The notes under the pieces are model-generated. The model had not been told where the DNA came from. It saw nothing but the letters and a program-made list of their open reading frames with translations, and did not search any database. Below are positions 1 through 15,000 of a DNA stretch of 64,000 nt, in pieces (positions within the stretch are counted from its first letter, which is position 1; each line of letters starts with the position of its first letter). Source of the stretch: Paratinospora sagittata (Eukaryota > Streptophyta > Magnoliopsida > Ranunculales > Menispermaceae); contig CM069590.1 of assembly GCA_035771175.1 (NCBI GenBank), positions 30,456,821 to 30,520,820 of the forward strand. Direction: 5' to 3'. The position numbers and the translations under genes are program-made.

Positions 1-2595
1 TGTTTTGCATCAAGAACACATCAAACAATAGCTTTCGAATTCTACAAAGATCAAGCTCGAAGAACGAATGCATATCTCATGTCTAATGCATTAGTTTGAT
101 CCCTGGTGTGTAGGGTAATCCCTCGATCAATCTCAGCACTAAAACTCTGAAAATTGCAAAGTCTTCAAAATCACTTTCGATATAGTATTTCATTTTGAAA
201 AAAAATGTTTTCTGAAAGGTTTTAATCATAATTTTAATGAGTTTTCAATTATTTAAAAGTGTTTAATCTTATATCAAAGTGGTATGAGTCAACGAAATGG
301 TTCTTTAGTTTCAAAATATTAATTTTTCAAAAATAAGGCTATCCAGCAATTTTCACGTCTTAGACTAAAATCTAATATTTCTAACGAGAAAAATGTGGGC
401 ACTTTTGCTTGCTCAATTTTTCTATTCCTTCACAGTTTTGCCAGGTTATCTTAATTGAAATATTCTCTAGTAACACCGAGATGATTCCCATTGTCTCGCA
501 CGCCCAAAAAACTTTAGATTGAACAATGTTTTGAATTCAAATCATTTTGTAGTTACTCTTGCTCTTTAACCTTCAACTTCAAATTTTATAAAACACTGAT
601 TCTCTGATTTTCAAAAATACAACACGCACGATATTTGCAAGTTAGATTGAGCTTTACGAAGAGTTTTTCAAGAGAAGAAAGTAATGATTCTTGCCTTTGC
701 AAAAAAAGGCTTCGAATTGAATCAAAATTCCAATCTGTCTTGATGTTCAGATAGTTCTTCATTTTATCCCTTGTGTGCTAAGATTTGCAGAGGCTATCCA
801 TTGTTTAAAACTCTAAGTATATGAAGTGGTCTCGGTAAGATAACACATCAAAAAGGAACACATTACCTGTTTTGCGTCAAAAACCCATCAAACAATAGCT
901 TTCGAATTCTACAAAGATCAAGCTCGAAGAACAAAGACATATCTCATGTCTAATGCATTAGTTTGATCTTTGGTGTGTAGGGAAACCGCTCGATCACTCT
1001 CAGCACTAAAACTCTGAAAATTGCAAAGTTTTCAAAATCACTTTCGATATAGTATTTCATTTTGAAAAAAATGTTTTCTGAAAGGTTTTAATCATAATTT
1101 TAATTAGTTTTGAATTATTTAAAAGTGTTTAATCTTATATGAAAGTGTTTTGAGTCAATGAAATGGTTTTTTAGTGTCAAAATATTAATTTTTCAAAAAT
1201 AAGGCTATCCAGCAATTTGCACGTCTTAGACTAAAATCTTATGTTTCTAACGAGAAAAATGTGGGCACTTCTGCTAGCTCGATTTTTCTATTCCTTCACA
1301 GTTTTGCCAGGTTATCTTAATTGAAATATTCTCTAGTAACACCTAGTGATTCCCATTGTCTCGCACGCCCAAAAAACTTTAAATTGAACAATGTTTTGAA
1401 TTCAAATCATTTTTTAGTACTCTTGCTCTTTAACCTTCAACTTCAAATTTTATAAAACACTCATTCTCTGATTTTCAAAATTACAACACGCACGATATTT
1501 GCAAGTTAGATTGAGCTTTTCGAAGAGTTTTTCAAGAGAAGAAAGTAATGATTCTTGCCTTTGCAAAAAATCGCTTCGAATTGAATCAAAATTGCAATCT
1601 GTCTTGATGTTCAGCTAGTTCTTCATTTTATCCCTTGTGTGCTAAGATCTGCAGAGGCTATCCATTGTTTAAAACTCTAAGTATATGAGGTTGTCTCGGT
1701 AAGATAACACATCAAAAAGGAACACATTACCTGTTTTGCGTCAAGAACCCATCAAACAATAGCTTTCGAATTCTACAAAGATCAAGCTCGAAGAACGAAG
1801 ACATATCTCATGTCTAATGCATTAGTTTGATCCCTGATGTGTAGGGTAACCCCTCGATCAATCTCAGCACTAAAACTCTGAAAATTGCAAAGTCTTCAAA
1901 ATCACTTTCGATATAGTATTTCATTTTGAAAAAAAATGTTTTCTGAAAGGTTTTAATCATAATTTTAATGAGTTTTCAATTATTTAAAAGTGTTTAATCT
2001 TATATCAAAGTGGTATGAGTCAATGAAATGGTTCTTTAGTGTCAAAATATTAATTTTTCAAAAATAAGGCTATCCAGCAATTTGCACGTCTTAGACTAAA
2101 ATCTTATATTTCTAACGAGAAAAATGTGGGCACTTCTGCTAGCTCGATTTTTCTATTCCTTCACAGTTTTGCCAGGTTATCTTAATTGAAATATTCTCTA
2201 GTAACACCTAGATGATTCCCATTCTCTCGCACGCCCAAAAAACTTTAGATTGAACAATGTTTTGAATTCAAATCATTTTTTAGTACTCTTACTCTTTAAC
2301 CTTCAACTTCAAGTTTTATAAAACACTCATTCTCTGATTTTCAAAAATTCAACACGCACGATATTTGCAAGTTAGATTGAGCTTTTCGAAGAGTTTTTCA
2401 AGAGAAGAAAGTAATGATTCTTGCCTTTGCAAAAAAAGGCTTCGAATTGAATCAAAATTGCAATCTGTCTTGATGTTCAGCTAATTCTTCATTTTATCCC
2501 TTGTGTGCTAAGATTTGCAGAGGCTATCCATTGTTTAAAACTCTAAGTATGAAGTGGTCTCGATAAGATAACACATAAAAAATGAACACATCACC

Positions 2596-5500
2596 TGTTT
2601 TGCATCAAGAACACATCAAACAATAGCTTTCGAATTCTACAAAGATCAAGCTCGAAGAACGAAGGCATATCTCATGTCTAATGCATTAGTTTGATCCCTG
2701 GTGTGTAGGGTAATCCCTCGATCAATCTCAGCACTAAAACTCTGAAAATTGCAAAGTCTTCAAAATCACTTTCGATATAGTATTTCATTTTGAAAAAAAA
2801 TGTTTTCTGAAAGGTTTTAATCATAATTTTAATGAGTTTTGAATTATTTAAAAGTGTTTAATCTTATATCAAAGTGCTATGAGTCAATGAAATGGTTCTT
2901 TAGTTTCAAAATATTAATTTTTCAAAAATAAGGCTATCCAGCAATTTTCACGTCTTAGACTAAAATCTAATATTTCTAACGAGAAAAATGTGGGCACTTT
3001 TGCTTGCTCAATTTTTCTATTCCTTCACAGTTTTGCCAGGTTATCTTAATTGAAATATTCTCTAGTAACACCTAGATGATTCCCATTGTCTCGCACGCCC
3101 AAAAAACTTTAGATTAAACAATGTTTTGAATTCAAATCATTTTGTAGTTACTCTTGCTCTTTAACCTTCAACTTCAAATTTTCTAAAACACTGATTCTGT
3201 GATTTTCAAAAATACAACACGCACGATATTTGCAAGTTAGATTGAGCTTTACGAAGAGTTTTTCAAGAGAAGAAAGTAATGATTCTTGCCTTTGCAAAAA
3301 AAGGCTTCGAATTGAATCAAAATTGCAATCTGTCTTGAAGTTCAGCTAGTTCTTCATTTTATCCCTTGTGTGCTAAGATTTGCAGAGGCTATCCATTGTT
3401 TAAAACTCTAAGTATATGAAGTGGTCTCGGTAAGATAACACATCAAAAAGGAACACATTACCTGTTTTGCGTCAAGAACCCATCAAACAATAGCTTTCGA
3501 ATTCTACAAAGATCAAGCTCGAAGAACGAAGACATATCTCATGTCTAATGCATTAGTTTGATCTTTGGTGTGTAGGGTAACCGCTCGATCACTCTCAGCA
3601 CTAAAACTCTGAAAATTGCAAAGTCTTCAAAATCACTTTCGATATAGTATTTCATTTTGAAAAAAATGTTTTCTGAAAGGTTTTAATCATAATTTTAATG
3701 AGTTTTGAATTATTTAAAAGTGTTTATTCTTATATCAAAGTGTTTTGAGTCAATGAAATGGTTCTTTAGTGTCAAAATATTAATTTTTCAAAAATAAGGC
3801 TATCCTGCAATTGGCAAGTCTTAGACTAAAATCTGATATTTCTAACGAGAAAAATGTGGGCACTTCTGCTAGCTCGATTTTTCTATTCCTTCACAGTTTT
3901 GCCAGGTTATCTTAATTGAAATATTCTCTAGTAACACCTAGGTGATTCCCATTGTCTCGCACGCCCAAAAAACTTTAGATTGAACAATGTTTTGAATTCA
4001 AATCATTTTTTAGTACTCTTGCTCTTTAACCTTCAACTTCAAGTTTTATAAAACACTCATTCTCTGATTTTCAAAAATTCAACACGCACGATATTTGCAA
4101 GTTAGATTGAGCTTTTCGAAGAGTTTTTCAAGAGAAGAAAGTAATGATTCTTGCCTTTGCAAAAAAGGCTTCGAATTGAATCAAAATTGCAATCTGTCTT
4201 GATGTTCAGCTAGTTCTTCATTTTATCCCTTGTGTGCTAAGATTTGCAGAGGCTATCCATTGTTTAAAACTCTAAGTATATGAAGTGGTCTCGATAAGAT
4301 AACACATAAAAAATGAACACATCACCTGTTTTGCATCAAGAACACATCAAACAATAGCTTTCAAATTCTTCAAAGATCAAGCTCGAAGAACGAAGGCATA
4401 TCTCATGTCTAATGCATTAGTTTGATCCCTGGTGTGTAGGGTAATCCCTCGATCAATCTCAGCACTAAAACTCTGAAAATTGCAAAGTCTTCAAAATCAC
4501 TTTCGATATAGTATTTCATTTTGAAAAAAAATGTTTTCTGAAAGGTTTTAATCATAATTTTAATGAGTTTTCAATTATTTAAAAGTGTTTAATCTTATAT
4601 CAAAGTGGTATGAGTCAATGAAATGGTTCTTTAGTTTCAAAATATTAATTTTTCAAAAATAAGGCTATCCAGCAATTTTCACATCTTAGACTAAAATCTA
4701 ATATTTCTAACGAGAAAAATGTGGGCACTTTTGCTTGCTCAATTTTTCTATTCCTTCACAGTTTTGCCAGGTTATCTTAATTGAAATATTCTCTAGTAAC
4801 ACCTAGATGATTCCCATTGTCTCGCACGCCCAAAAAACTTTAGATTGAACAATGTTTTGAATTCAAATCATTTTGTAGTTACTCTTGCTCTTTAACCTTC
4901 AACTTCAAATTTTATAAAACACTGATTCTGTGATTTTCAAAAATACAACACGCACGATATTTGCAAGTTAGATTGAGCTTTACGAAGAATTTTTCAAGAG
5001 AAGAAAGTAATGATTCTTGCCTTTGCAAAAAAAGGCTTCGAATTGAATCAAAATTGCAATCTGTCTTGAAGTTCAGCTAGTTCTTCATTTTATCCCTTGT
5101 GTGCTAAGATTTGCAGAGGCTATCCATTGTTTAAAACTCTATGTATATGAAGTGGTCTCGGTAAGATAACACATCAAAAAGGAACACATTACCTGTTTTG
5201 CATCAAGAACCCATCAAACAATAGCTTTCAAATTCTACAAAGATCAAGCTCGAAGAACGAAGACATATCTCATGTCTAATGCATTAGTTTGATCTTTGGT
5301 GTGTAGGGTAACCGCTCGATCACTCTCAGCACTAAAACTCTGAAAATTGCAAAGTCTTCAAAATCACTTTCGATATAGTATTTCATTTTGAAAAAAATGT
5401 TTTCGGAAAGGTTTTAATCATAATTTTAATGAGTTTTGAATTATTTAAAAGTGTTTAATCTTATATCAAAGTGTTTTGAGTCAATGAAATGGTTCTTTAG

Positions 5501-6055
5501 TGTCAAAATATTAATTTTTCAAAAATAAGGCTATCCAGCAATTTGCACGTCTTAGACTAAAATCTTATATTTCTAACGAGAAAAATGTGGGCACTTCTGC
5601 TAGCTCGATTTTTCTATTCCTTCACAGTTTTGCCAGGTTATCTTAATTGAAATATTCTCTAGTAACACCTAGATGATTCCCATTGTCTCGCACGCCCAAA
5701 AAATTTAGATTGAACAATGTTTTGAATTCAAATCATTTTTTAGTACTCTTGCTCTTTAACCTTCAACTTTAAGTTTTATAAAACACTCATTCTCTGATTT
5801 TCAAAAATTCAACACGCACGATATTTGCAAGTTAGATTGAGCTTTTCGAAGAGTTTTTCAAGAGAAGAAAGTAATGATTCTTGCCTTTGCAAAAAAAGGC
5901 TTCGAATTGAATCAAAATTGCAATCTGTCTTGATGTTCAGCTAGTTCTTCATTTTATCCCTTGTGTGCTAAGATTTGCAGAGGCTATCCATTGTTTAAAA
6001 CTCTAAGTATATGAAGTGGTCTCGATAAGATAACACATAAAAAATGAACACATCC
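2596..6055 (+). repeat. Two-monomer higher-order repeat, two copies
   Basis: Monomers at 2596 and 4327 share one variant set (CCCTGGTGTG, TAATCCCTCGATCAATCTC, GGTATGAGTC, TTTTCACGTC or its variant, GCTTTACGAAG). Those at 3463 and 5194 share another (CTTTGGTGTG, TAACCGCTCGATCACTCTC, TTTTGAGTC, CTAGCTCG, GCTTTTCGAAG). The two types alternate A-B-A-B with a period near 1731 bp, the signature of a dimeric higher-order unit. The pattern extends loosely to the A-type monomers at 1 and 6056 but is broken by other types at 1732 and from 6923 onward. Confidence 0.8.
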
Positions 6056-9000
6056 TGTTTTGCATCAAGAACACATCAAACAATAGCTTTCGAATTCTAC
6101 AAAGATCAAGCTCGAAGAACGAAGGCATATCTCATGTCTAATGCATTAGTTTGATCCCTGGTGTGTAGGGTAATCCCTCGATCAATCTCAGCACTAAAAC
6201 TCTGAAAATTGCAAAGTCTTCAAAATCACTTTCGATATAGTATTTCATTTTGAAAAAAAATGTTTTCTGAAAGGTTTTAATCATAATTTTAATGAGTTTT
6301 CAATTATTTAAAAGTGTTTAATCTTATATCAAAGTGGTATGAGTCAATGAAATGGTTCTTTAGTTTCAAAATATTAATTTTTCAAAAATAAGGCTATCCA
6401 GCAATTTTCACGTCTTAGACTAAAATCTAATATTTCTAACGAGAAAAATGTGGGCACTTTTGCTTGCTCAATTTTTCTATTCCTTCACAGTTTTGCCAGG
6501 TTATCTTAATTTAAATATTCTCTAGTAACACCTAGATGATTCCCATTGTCTCGCACGCCCAAAAAACTTTAGATTGAACAATGTTTTGAATTCAAATCAT
6601 TTTGTAGTTACTCTTGCTCTTTAACCTTCAACTTCAAATTTTATAAAACACTGATTCTGTGATTTTCAAAAATACAACACGCACGATATTTGCAAGTTAG
6701 ATTGAGCTTTACGAAGAATTTTTCAAGAGAAGAAAGTAATGATTCTTGCCTTTACAAAAAAAGGCTTCGAATTGAATCAAAATTGCAACCTGTCTTGATG
6801 TTCAGCTAGTTCTTCATTTTATCCCTTGTGTGCTAAGATTTGCAGAGGCTATCCATTGTTTAAAACTCTAAGTATATGAAGTGGTCTCGATAAGATAACA
6901 CATAAAAAATGAACACATCACCTGTTTTGCATCAAGAACACATCAAACAATTGCTTTCGAATTCTACAAAGATCAAGCTCGAAGAACGAAGGCATATCTC
7001 ATGTCTAATGCATTAGTTTGATCCCTGGTGTGTAGGGTAATCCCTCGATCAATCTCAGCACTAAAACTCTGAAAATTGCAAAGTCTTCAAAATCACTTTC
7101 CATATAGTATTTCATTTTGAAAAAAAATGTTTTCTGAAAGGTTTTAATCATAATTTTAATGAGTTTCCAATTATTTAAAAGTGTAATAATCTTATATCAA
7201 AGTGGTTTGAGTCAATGAAATGGTTCTTTAGTGTCAAAATATTAATTTTTCAAAAATAAGGCTATCCAGCAATTTTCACGTCTTAGACTAAAATCTAATA
7301 TTTCTAACGAGAAAAATGTGGGCACTTCTGCTTGCTCAATTTTTCTATTCCTTCACAGTTTTGCCAGGTTATCTTAATTGAAATATTCTCTAGTAACACC
7401 TAGATGATTCCCATTGTCTCGCACGCCCAAAAAACTTTAGATTGAACAATGTTTTGAATTCAAATCTTTTTGTACTACTCTTGCTCTTTAACCTTCAACT
7501 TCAAATTTTATAAAACACTTATTCTCTGATTTTCAAAAATACAACACGCACGATATTTGCAAGTTAGATTGAGCTTTTCGAAGAGTTTTTCAAGAGAAGA
7601 AAGTAATGATTCTTGCCTTTGCAAAAAAAGGCTTCGAATTGAATCAAAATTGCAATCTGTCTTGATGTTCAGCTAGTTCTTCATTTTATCCCTTGTGTGC
7701 TAAGATTTGCAGAGGCTATCCATTGTTTAAAACTCTAAGTATATGAAGTGGTCTCGGTAAGATAACACATCAAAAAGGAACACATCACCTGTTTTGCATC
7801 AAGAACACATCAAACAATAGCTTTCGAATTCTACAAAGATCAAGCTCGAAGAACGAAGACATATCTCATGTCTAATGCGTTAGTTTGATTTCTGGTGTGT
7901 AGGGTAACCCCTCGATCGATCTCAGCACTAAAACTCTGAAAATTGCAAAGTCTTCAAAATCACTTTCGATATAGTATTTCATTTTTACAAAAATGTTTTC
8001 CGAAAGGTTTTAATCATAATTTTAATGAGTTTTGAATTATTTAAAAGTGTTTAATCTTATATGGAAGTGTTTTGAGTCAATGAAATGGTTTTTTAGTGTC
8101 AAAATATTAATTTTTCAGAAATAAGGCTATCCAGCAATTTGCACGTCTTAGACTAAAATCTTATATTTCTAACGAGAAAAATGTGGGCACTTCTGCTAGC
8201 TCGATTTTTCTATTCCTTCACAGTTTTTCCAGGTTATCTTAATTGAAATATTCTCTAGTAACACCTAGTGATTCCCATTGTCTCGCACGCCCAAAAAACT
8301 TTAGATTGAACAATGTTTTGAATTCAAATCAGTTTTAGTACTCTTGCTCTTTAACCTTCAACTTCAAATTTTATAAAACACTCATTCTCTGATTTTCAAA
8401 AATTCAACACGCACGATATTTGCAAGTTAGATTGAGCTTTTCGAAGAGTTTTTCAAGAGTAGAAAGTAATGATTCTTGCCTTTGCAAAAAAAGGCTTCGA
8501 ATTGAATCAAAATTGCAATCTGTCTTGATGTTCAGCTAGTTCTTCATTTTATCCCTTGTGTGCTAAGATTTGCAGAGGCTATCCATTGTTTAAAACTCTA
8601 AGTATATGAAGTGGTCTCGGTAAGATAACACATAAAAAATGAACACATCACCTGTTTTGCATCAAGAACACATCAAACAATAGCTTTCGAATTCTACAAA
8701 GATCAAGCTCGAAGAACGAAGGCATATCTCTTGTCTAATGCATTAGTTTGATCTCTGGTGTGTAGGGTAACCCCTCGATCAATCTCAGCACTAAAACTCT
8801 GAAAATTGCAAAGTCTTCAAAATCACTTTCGATATAGTATTTCATTTTGAAAAAAAATGTTTTCTGAAAGGTTTTAATCATAATTTTAATGAGTTTTCAA
8901 TTATTTAAAAGTGTTTAATCTTATATCAAAGTGGTATGAGTCAATGAAATGGTTCTTTAGTGTCAAAATATTAATTTTTCAAAAATAAGGCTATCCAGCA

Positions 9001-12000
9001 ATTTTCACGTCTTAGACTAAAATCTAATATTTCTAACGAGAAAAATGTGGGCACTTCTGCTTGCTCAATTTTTCTATTCCTTCACAGTTTTGCCAGGTTA
9101 TCTTAATTGAAATATTCTCTAGTAACACCTAGATGATTCCCATTGTCGTGCCCAAAAAACTTTAGATTCAACAATGTTTTGAATTCAAATCATTTTGTAG
9201 TACTCTTGCTCTTTAACCTTCAACTTCAAATTTTATAAAACACTGATTCTCTGATTTTCAAAAGTACAACACGCACGATATTTGCAAGTTAGATTGAGCT
9301 TTACGAAGAGTTTTTCAAGAGAAGAAAGTAATGATTCTTGCCTTTGCAAAAAAAGGCTTCGAATTGAATCAAAATTGCAATCTGTCTTGATGTTCAGCTA
9401 GTTCTTCATTTTATCCTTTGTGTGCTAAGATTTGCAGAGGCTATCCATTGTTTAAAACTCTAAGTATATGAAGTGGTCTCGGTAAGATAACACATCAAAA
9501 AGGAACACATTACCTGTTTTGCGTCAAGAACCCATCAAACAATAGCTTTCGAATTCTACAAAGATCAAGCTCGAAGAACGAAGACATATCTCATGTCTAA
9601 TGCATTAGTTTGATCTTTGGTGTGTAGGGTAACCGCTCGATCACTCTCAGCACTAAAACTCTGAAAATTGCAAAGTCTTCAAAATCACTTTCGATATAGT
9701 ATTTCATTTTGAAAAAAATGTTTTCTGAAAGGTTTTAATGATAATTTTAATGAGTTTTCAATTATTTAAAAGTGTTTAATCTTATATCAAAGTGTTTTGA
9801 GTCAATGAAATGGTTCTTTAGTGTCAAAATATTAATTTTTCAAAAATAAGGCTATCCAGCAATTTGCACGTCTTAGACTAAAATCTTATATTTCTAACGA
9901 GAAAAATGTGGGCACTTCTGCTAGCTCGATTTTTCTATTCCTTCGCAGTTTTGCCAGGTTATCTTAATTGAAATACTCTCTAGTAACACCTAGTGATTCC
10001 CATTGTCTCGCACGCCCAAAAAACTTTAGATTGAACAATGTTTTGAATTCAAATCATTTTTAGTACTCTTGCTCTTTAACCTTCAACTTCAAATTTTATA
10101 AAACACTCATTCTCTGATTTTCAAAAATTCAACACGCACGATATTTGCAAGTTAGATTGAGCTTTTCGAAGAGTTTTTCAAGAGAAGAAAAGTAATGATT
10201 CTTGCCTTTGCAAAAAAAGGCTTCGAATTGAATCAAAATTGCAATCTGTCTTGATGTTCAGCTAGTTCTTCATTTTTTCCCTTGTGTGCTAAGATTTGCA
10301 GAGGCTATCCATTGTTTAAAACTCTAAGTATATGAAGTGGTCTCGGTAAGATAACACATCAAAAAGGAACACATTACCTGTTTTGCGTCAAGAACCCATC
10401 AAACAATAGCTTTCGAATTCTACAAAGATCAAGCTCGAAGAACGAAGACATATCTCATGTCTAATGCATTAGTTTGATCTTTGGTGTGTAGGGTAACAGC
10501 TCGATCACTCTCAGCACTAAAACTCTGAAAATTGCAAAGTCTTCAAAATCACTTTCGATATAGTATTTCATTTTGAAAAAAAATGTTTTCTGAAAGGTTT
10601 TAATCATAATTTTAATGAGTTTTGAATTATTTAATAGTGTTTAATCTTATATCAAAGTGTTTTGAGTCAATGAAATGGTTCTTTCGTGTCAAAATATTAA
10701 TTTTTCAAAAATAAGGCTATCCAGCAATTTGCACGTCTTAGACTAAAATCTTATATTTCTAACGAGAAAAATGTGAGCACTTCTGCTAGCTCGATTTTTC
10801 TATTCCTTCACAGTTTTGCCAGGTTATCTTAATTGAAATATTCTCTAGTAACACCTAGTGATTCCCATTGTCTCGCACGCCCAAAAAACTTTAGATTGAA
10901 CAATGTTTTGAATTCAAATCATTTTTTAGTATTCTTGCTCTTTAACCTTCAACTTCAAATTTTATAAAACACTCATTCTCTGATTTTCAAAAATACAACA
11001 CACACGATATTTGCAAGTTAGATTGAGCTTTTTGAAGAGTTTTTCAAGAGAAGAAAGTAATGATTCTTGCCTTTGCAAAAAAAGGCTTCGAATTGAATCA
11101 AAATTGCAATCTGTCTTCATGTTCAGCTAGTTCTTCATTTTATCCCTTGTGTGCTAAGATTTGCAGAGGCTATCCATTGTTTAAAACTCTAAGTATATGA
11201 AGTTGTCTCGGTAAGATAACACATCAAAAAGGACCACATCACCTGTTTTACATTAAGAACACATCAAACAATAGCTTTCGAAATCTACAAAGATCAAGCT
11301 CGAAGAACGTAGACATATCTCATGTCTAATGCATTAGTTTGATTTCTGGTGTGTAGGGTAACCCCTCGATCAATCTCAGCACTAAAACTCTGAAAATTGC
11401 AAAGTCTTCAAAATCACTTTCGATATAGTATTTCATTTTGAAAAAAATGTTTTCGGAAAGGTTTTAATCATAATTTTAATGAGTTTTGAATTATTTAAAA
11501 GTGTTTAATCTTATATCAAAGTGTTTTGAGTCAATGAAATGGTTCTTTAGTGTCAAAATATTAATTTTTCAAAAATAAGGCTATCCAGCAATTGGCACGT
11601 ATTAGACTAAAATCTGATATTTCTAACGAGAAAAATGTGGGCACTTCTGCTTGCTCGATTTTTCTGTTCCTTCACAGTTTTGCCAGGTTATCTTAATTGA
11701 AATATTCTCTAGTAACACCTAGATGATTCCCATTGTCTCGCACGCCCAAAAAACTTTAGATTGAACAATGTTTTGAATTCAAATCATTTTATACTACTCT
11801 TGCTCTTTAACCTTCAACTTCAAATTTTATAAAACACTCATTCTCTGATTTTCAAAAATACAACACGCACGATATTTGCAAGTTAGATTGAGCTTTTCGA
11901 AGAGTTTTTCAAGAGAAGAAAGTAATGATTCTTGCCTATGCAAACAAAGGCTTCGAATTGAATCAAAATTACAATCTGTCTTGATGTTCAGCTAGTTCTT

Positions 12001-15000
12001 CATTTTATCCCTTGTGTGCGAAGATTTGCAGAGGCTATCCATTGTTTAAAAACTCTAAGTATATGAAGTGGTCTCGATAAGATAACACATCAAAAAGGAA
12101 CACATCACCTGTTTTGCATCAAGAACACATCAAACAATAGCTTTCGAATTCTACAAAGATCAAGCTCGAAGAACGAAGCCGTATCTCATGTCTAATGCAT
12201 TAGTTTGATCTCTGGTGTGTAGGGTAACCCCTCGATCAATCTCAGCACTAAAACTCTGAAAATTGCAAAGTCTTCAAAATCACTTTCGATATAGTATTTC
12301 ATTTTGAAAAAAATGTTTTCTGAAAGGTTTTAATCATAATTTTAATGAGTTTTGAAATATTTAAAAGTGTTTAATCTTATATCAAAGTGTTTTGAGTCAA
12401 TGAAATGGTTCTTTAGTGTCAAAATATTAATTTTTCAAAAATAAGGCTATCCAGCAATTTGCACGTCTTAGACTAAAATCTTATATTTCTAACGAGAAAA
12501 ATGTGGGCACTTCTGCTTGCTCGATTTTTCTGTTCCTTCACAGTTTTTCCAGGTTTTCTTAATTGAAATATTCTCTAGTAACACCTAGATGATTCCCATT
12601 GTCTCGCACGCCCAAAAAACTTTAGATTGAACAATGTTTTGAATTCAAATCATTTTTTAGTACTCTTGCTCTTTAACCTTCAACTTCAAATTTTATAAAA
12701 CACTCATTCTCTGATTTTCAAAAACTCAACACCCACGATATTTGCAAGTTAGATTGAGCTTTTCGAAGAGTTTTTCAAGAGAAGAAAGTAATGATTCTTG
12801 CCTTTGCAAAAAAAGGCTTCGAATTGAATCAAAATTGCAATCTGTCTTGATGTTCAGCTAGTTCTTCATTTTATCCCTTGTGTGCTAAGATTTGCAGAGG
12901 CTATCCATTGTTTAAAACTCTAAGTATATGAAGTTGTCTCGGTAAGATAACACATCAAAAAGGAACACATCACCTGTTTTGCATCAAGAACACATCAAAC
13001 AATAGCTTTCAAATTCTACAAAGATCAAGCTCGAAGAACGAAGACATATCTCATGTCTAATGCATTAGTTTGATCTCTGGTGTGTAGGGTAACCCCTCGA
13101 TCAATCTCAGCACTAAAACTCTGAAAATTGCAAAGTCTTCAAAATCACTTTCGATATAGTATTTCATTTTGAAAAAAATGTTTTCTGAAAGGTTTTAATC
13201 ATAATTTTAATGAGTTTTGAATTATTTAAAAGTGTTTAATCTTATATCAAAGTGTTTTGAGTCAATGAAATGGTTCTTTAGTGTCAAAATATTAATTGTT
13301 CAAAAATAAGGCTATCCAGCAATTTGCACGTCTTAGACTAAAATCTTATATTTCTAACGAGAAAAATGTGGGCACTTCTGCTAGCTCGATTTTTCTATTC
13401 CTTCACAGTTTTGCCAGGTTATCTTAATTGAAATATTCTCTAGTAACACCTAGTGATTCCCATTGTCTCGCACGCCCAAAAAACTTTAGATTGAACAACG
13501 TTTTGAATTCAAATCATTTTTTAGTACTCTTGCTCTTTAACCTTCAACTTCAAATTTTATTAAACACTCATTCTCTGATTTTCAAAAATTCAACACGCAC
13601 GATATTTGCAAGTTAGATTGAGCTTTTCAAAGAGTTTTCAAGAGAAGAAAGTAATGATTCTTGCCTTTGCAAAAAAAGGCTTCGAATTGAATCAAAATTG
13701 CAATCTGTCTTGATGTTCAGCTAGTTCTTCATTTTATCCCTTGTGTGCTAAGATTTGCAGAGGCTATCCATTGTTTAAAACTCTAAGTATATGAAGTTGT
13801 CTCGGTAAGATAACACATCAAAAAGGAACACATCACCTGTTTTACATCAAGAACACATCAAACAATAGCTTTCGAATTCTACAAAGATCAAGCTCGAAGA
13901 ACGAAGACATATCTCATGTCTAATGCATTAGTTTGATTTCTGGTGTGTCGGGTAACCCCTCGATCAATCTCAGCACTAAAACTCTGAAAATTGCAAAGTC
14001 TTCAAAATCACTTTCGATATAGTATTTCATTTTTACAAAAATGTTTTCCGAAAGGTTTTAATCATAATTTTAATGAGTTTTGAATTATTTAAAAGTGTTT
14101 ATTCTTATATCAAAGTGTTTTGAGTCAATGAAATGGTTCTTTAGTATCAAAATATTAATTTTTCTAAAATAAGGCTATCCTGCAATTGGCACGTCTTAGA
14201 CTAAAATCTGATATTTCTAACGAGAAAAATGTGGGAACTTCTGCTTGCTCCATTTTTCTATTCCTTCACAGTTTTGCCAGGTTATCTTAATTGAAATATT
14301 CTCTAGTAACACCTAGATGATTCCCATTGTCTCGCACGCCCAAAAAACTTTAGATTGAACAATGTTTTGAATTCAAATCATTTTGTACTACTCTTGCTCT
14401 TTAACCTTCAACTTCAAATTTTATAAAACACTCATTCTCTGATTTTCAAAAATACAACACGCACGATATTTGCAAGTTAGATTGAGCTTTTCGAAGAGTT
14501 TTTCAAGAGAAGAAAGTAATGATTCTTGCCTTTGCAAAAAAAGGCTTCGAATTGAATCAAAATTGCAATCTATCTTGATGTTCAGCTAGTTCTTCATTTT
14601 ATCCCTTGTGTGCTAAAATTTGCAGAGGCTATCCATTGTTTAAAACTCTAAGTATATGAAGTGGTCTCGATAAGATAACACATCAAAAATAACCACATCA
14701 CCTGTTTTGCATCAAGAACACATCAAACAATAGCTTTCGAATTCTACAAAGATCAGGCTCGTAGAACGAAGGCATATCTCATGTCTAATGCATTAGTTTG
14801 ATCTCTGGTGTGTAGGGTAACCCCTCGATCAATCTCAGCACTAAAACTCTGAAAATTGCAAAGTCTTCAAAATCACTTTCGATATAGTATTTCATTTTGA
14901 AAAAAAATGTTTTCTGAAAGGTTTTAATCATAATTTTAATGAGTTTCCAATTATTTAAAAGTGTAATAATCTTATATCAAAGTGTTTTGAGTCAATGAAA

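Noticed and set aside
1..900. Ancient ~173-bp or ~433-bp sub-repeats within the monomer
   Set aside because: Only short shared words (GGCTATCC about 455 bp apart; AACAAT...GAATTC about 497 bp apart) were found, at inconsistent spacing.
13428..13616. 62-codon plus-strand ORF in the satellite
   Set aside because: Present only because of point differences in one monomer; neighbouring monomers break it. The satellite shows no coding signature.
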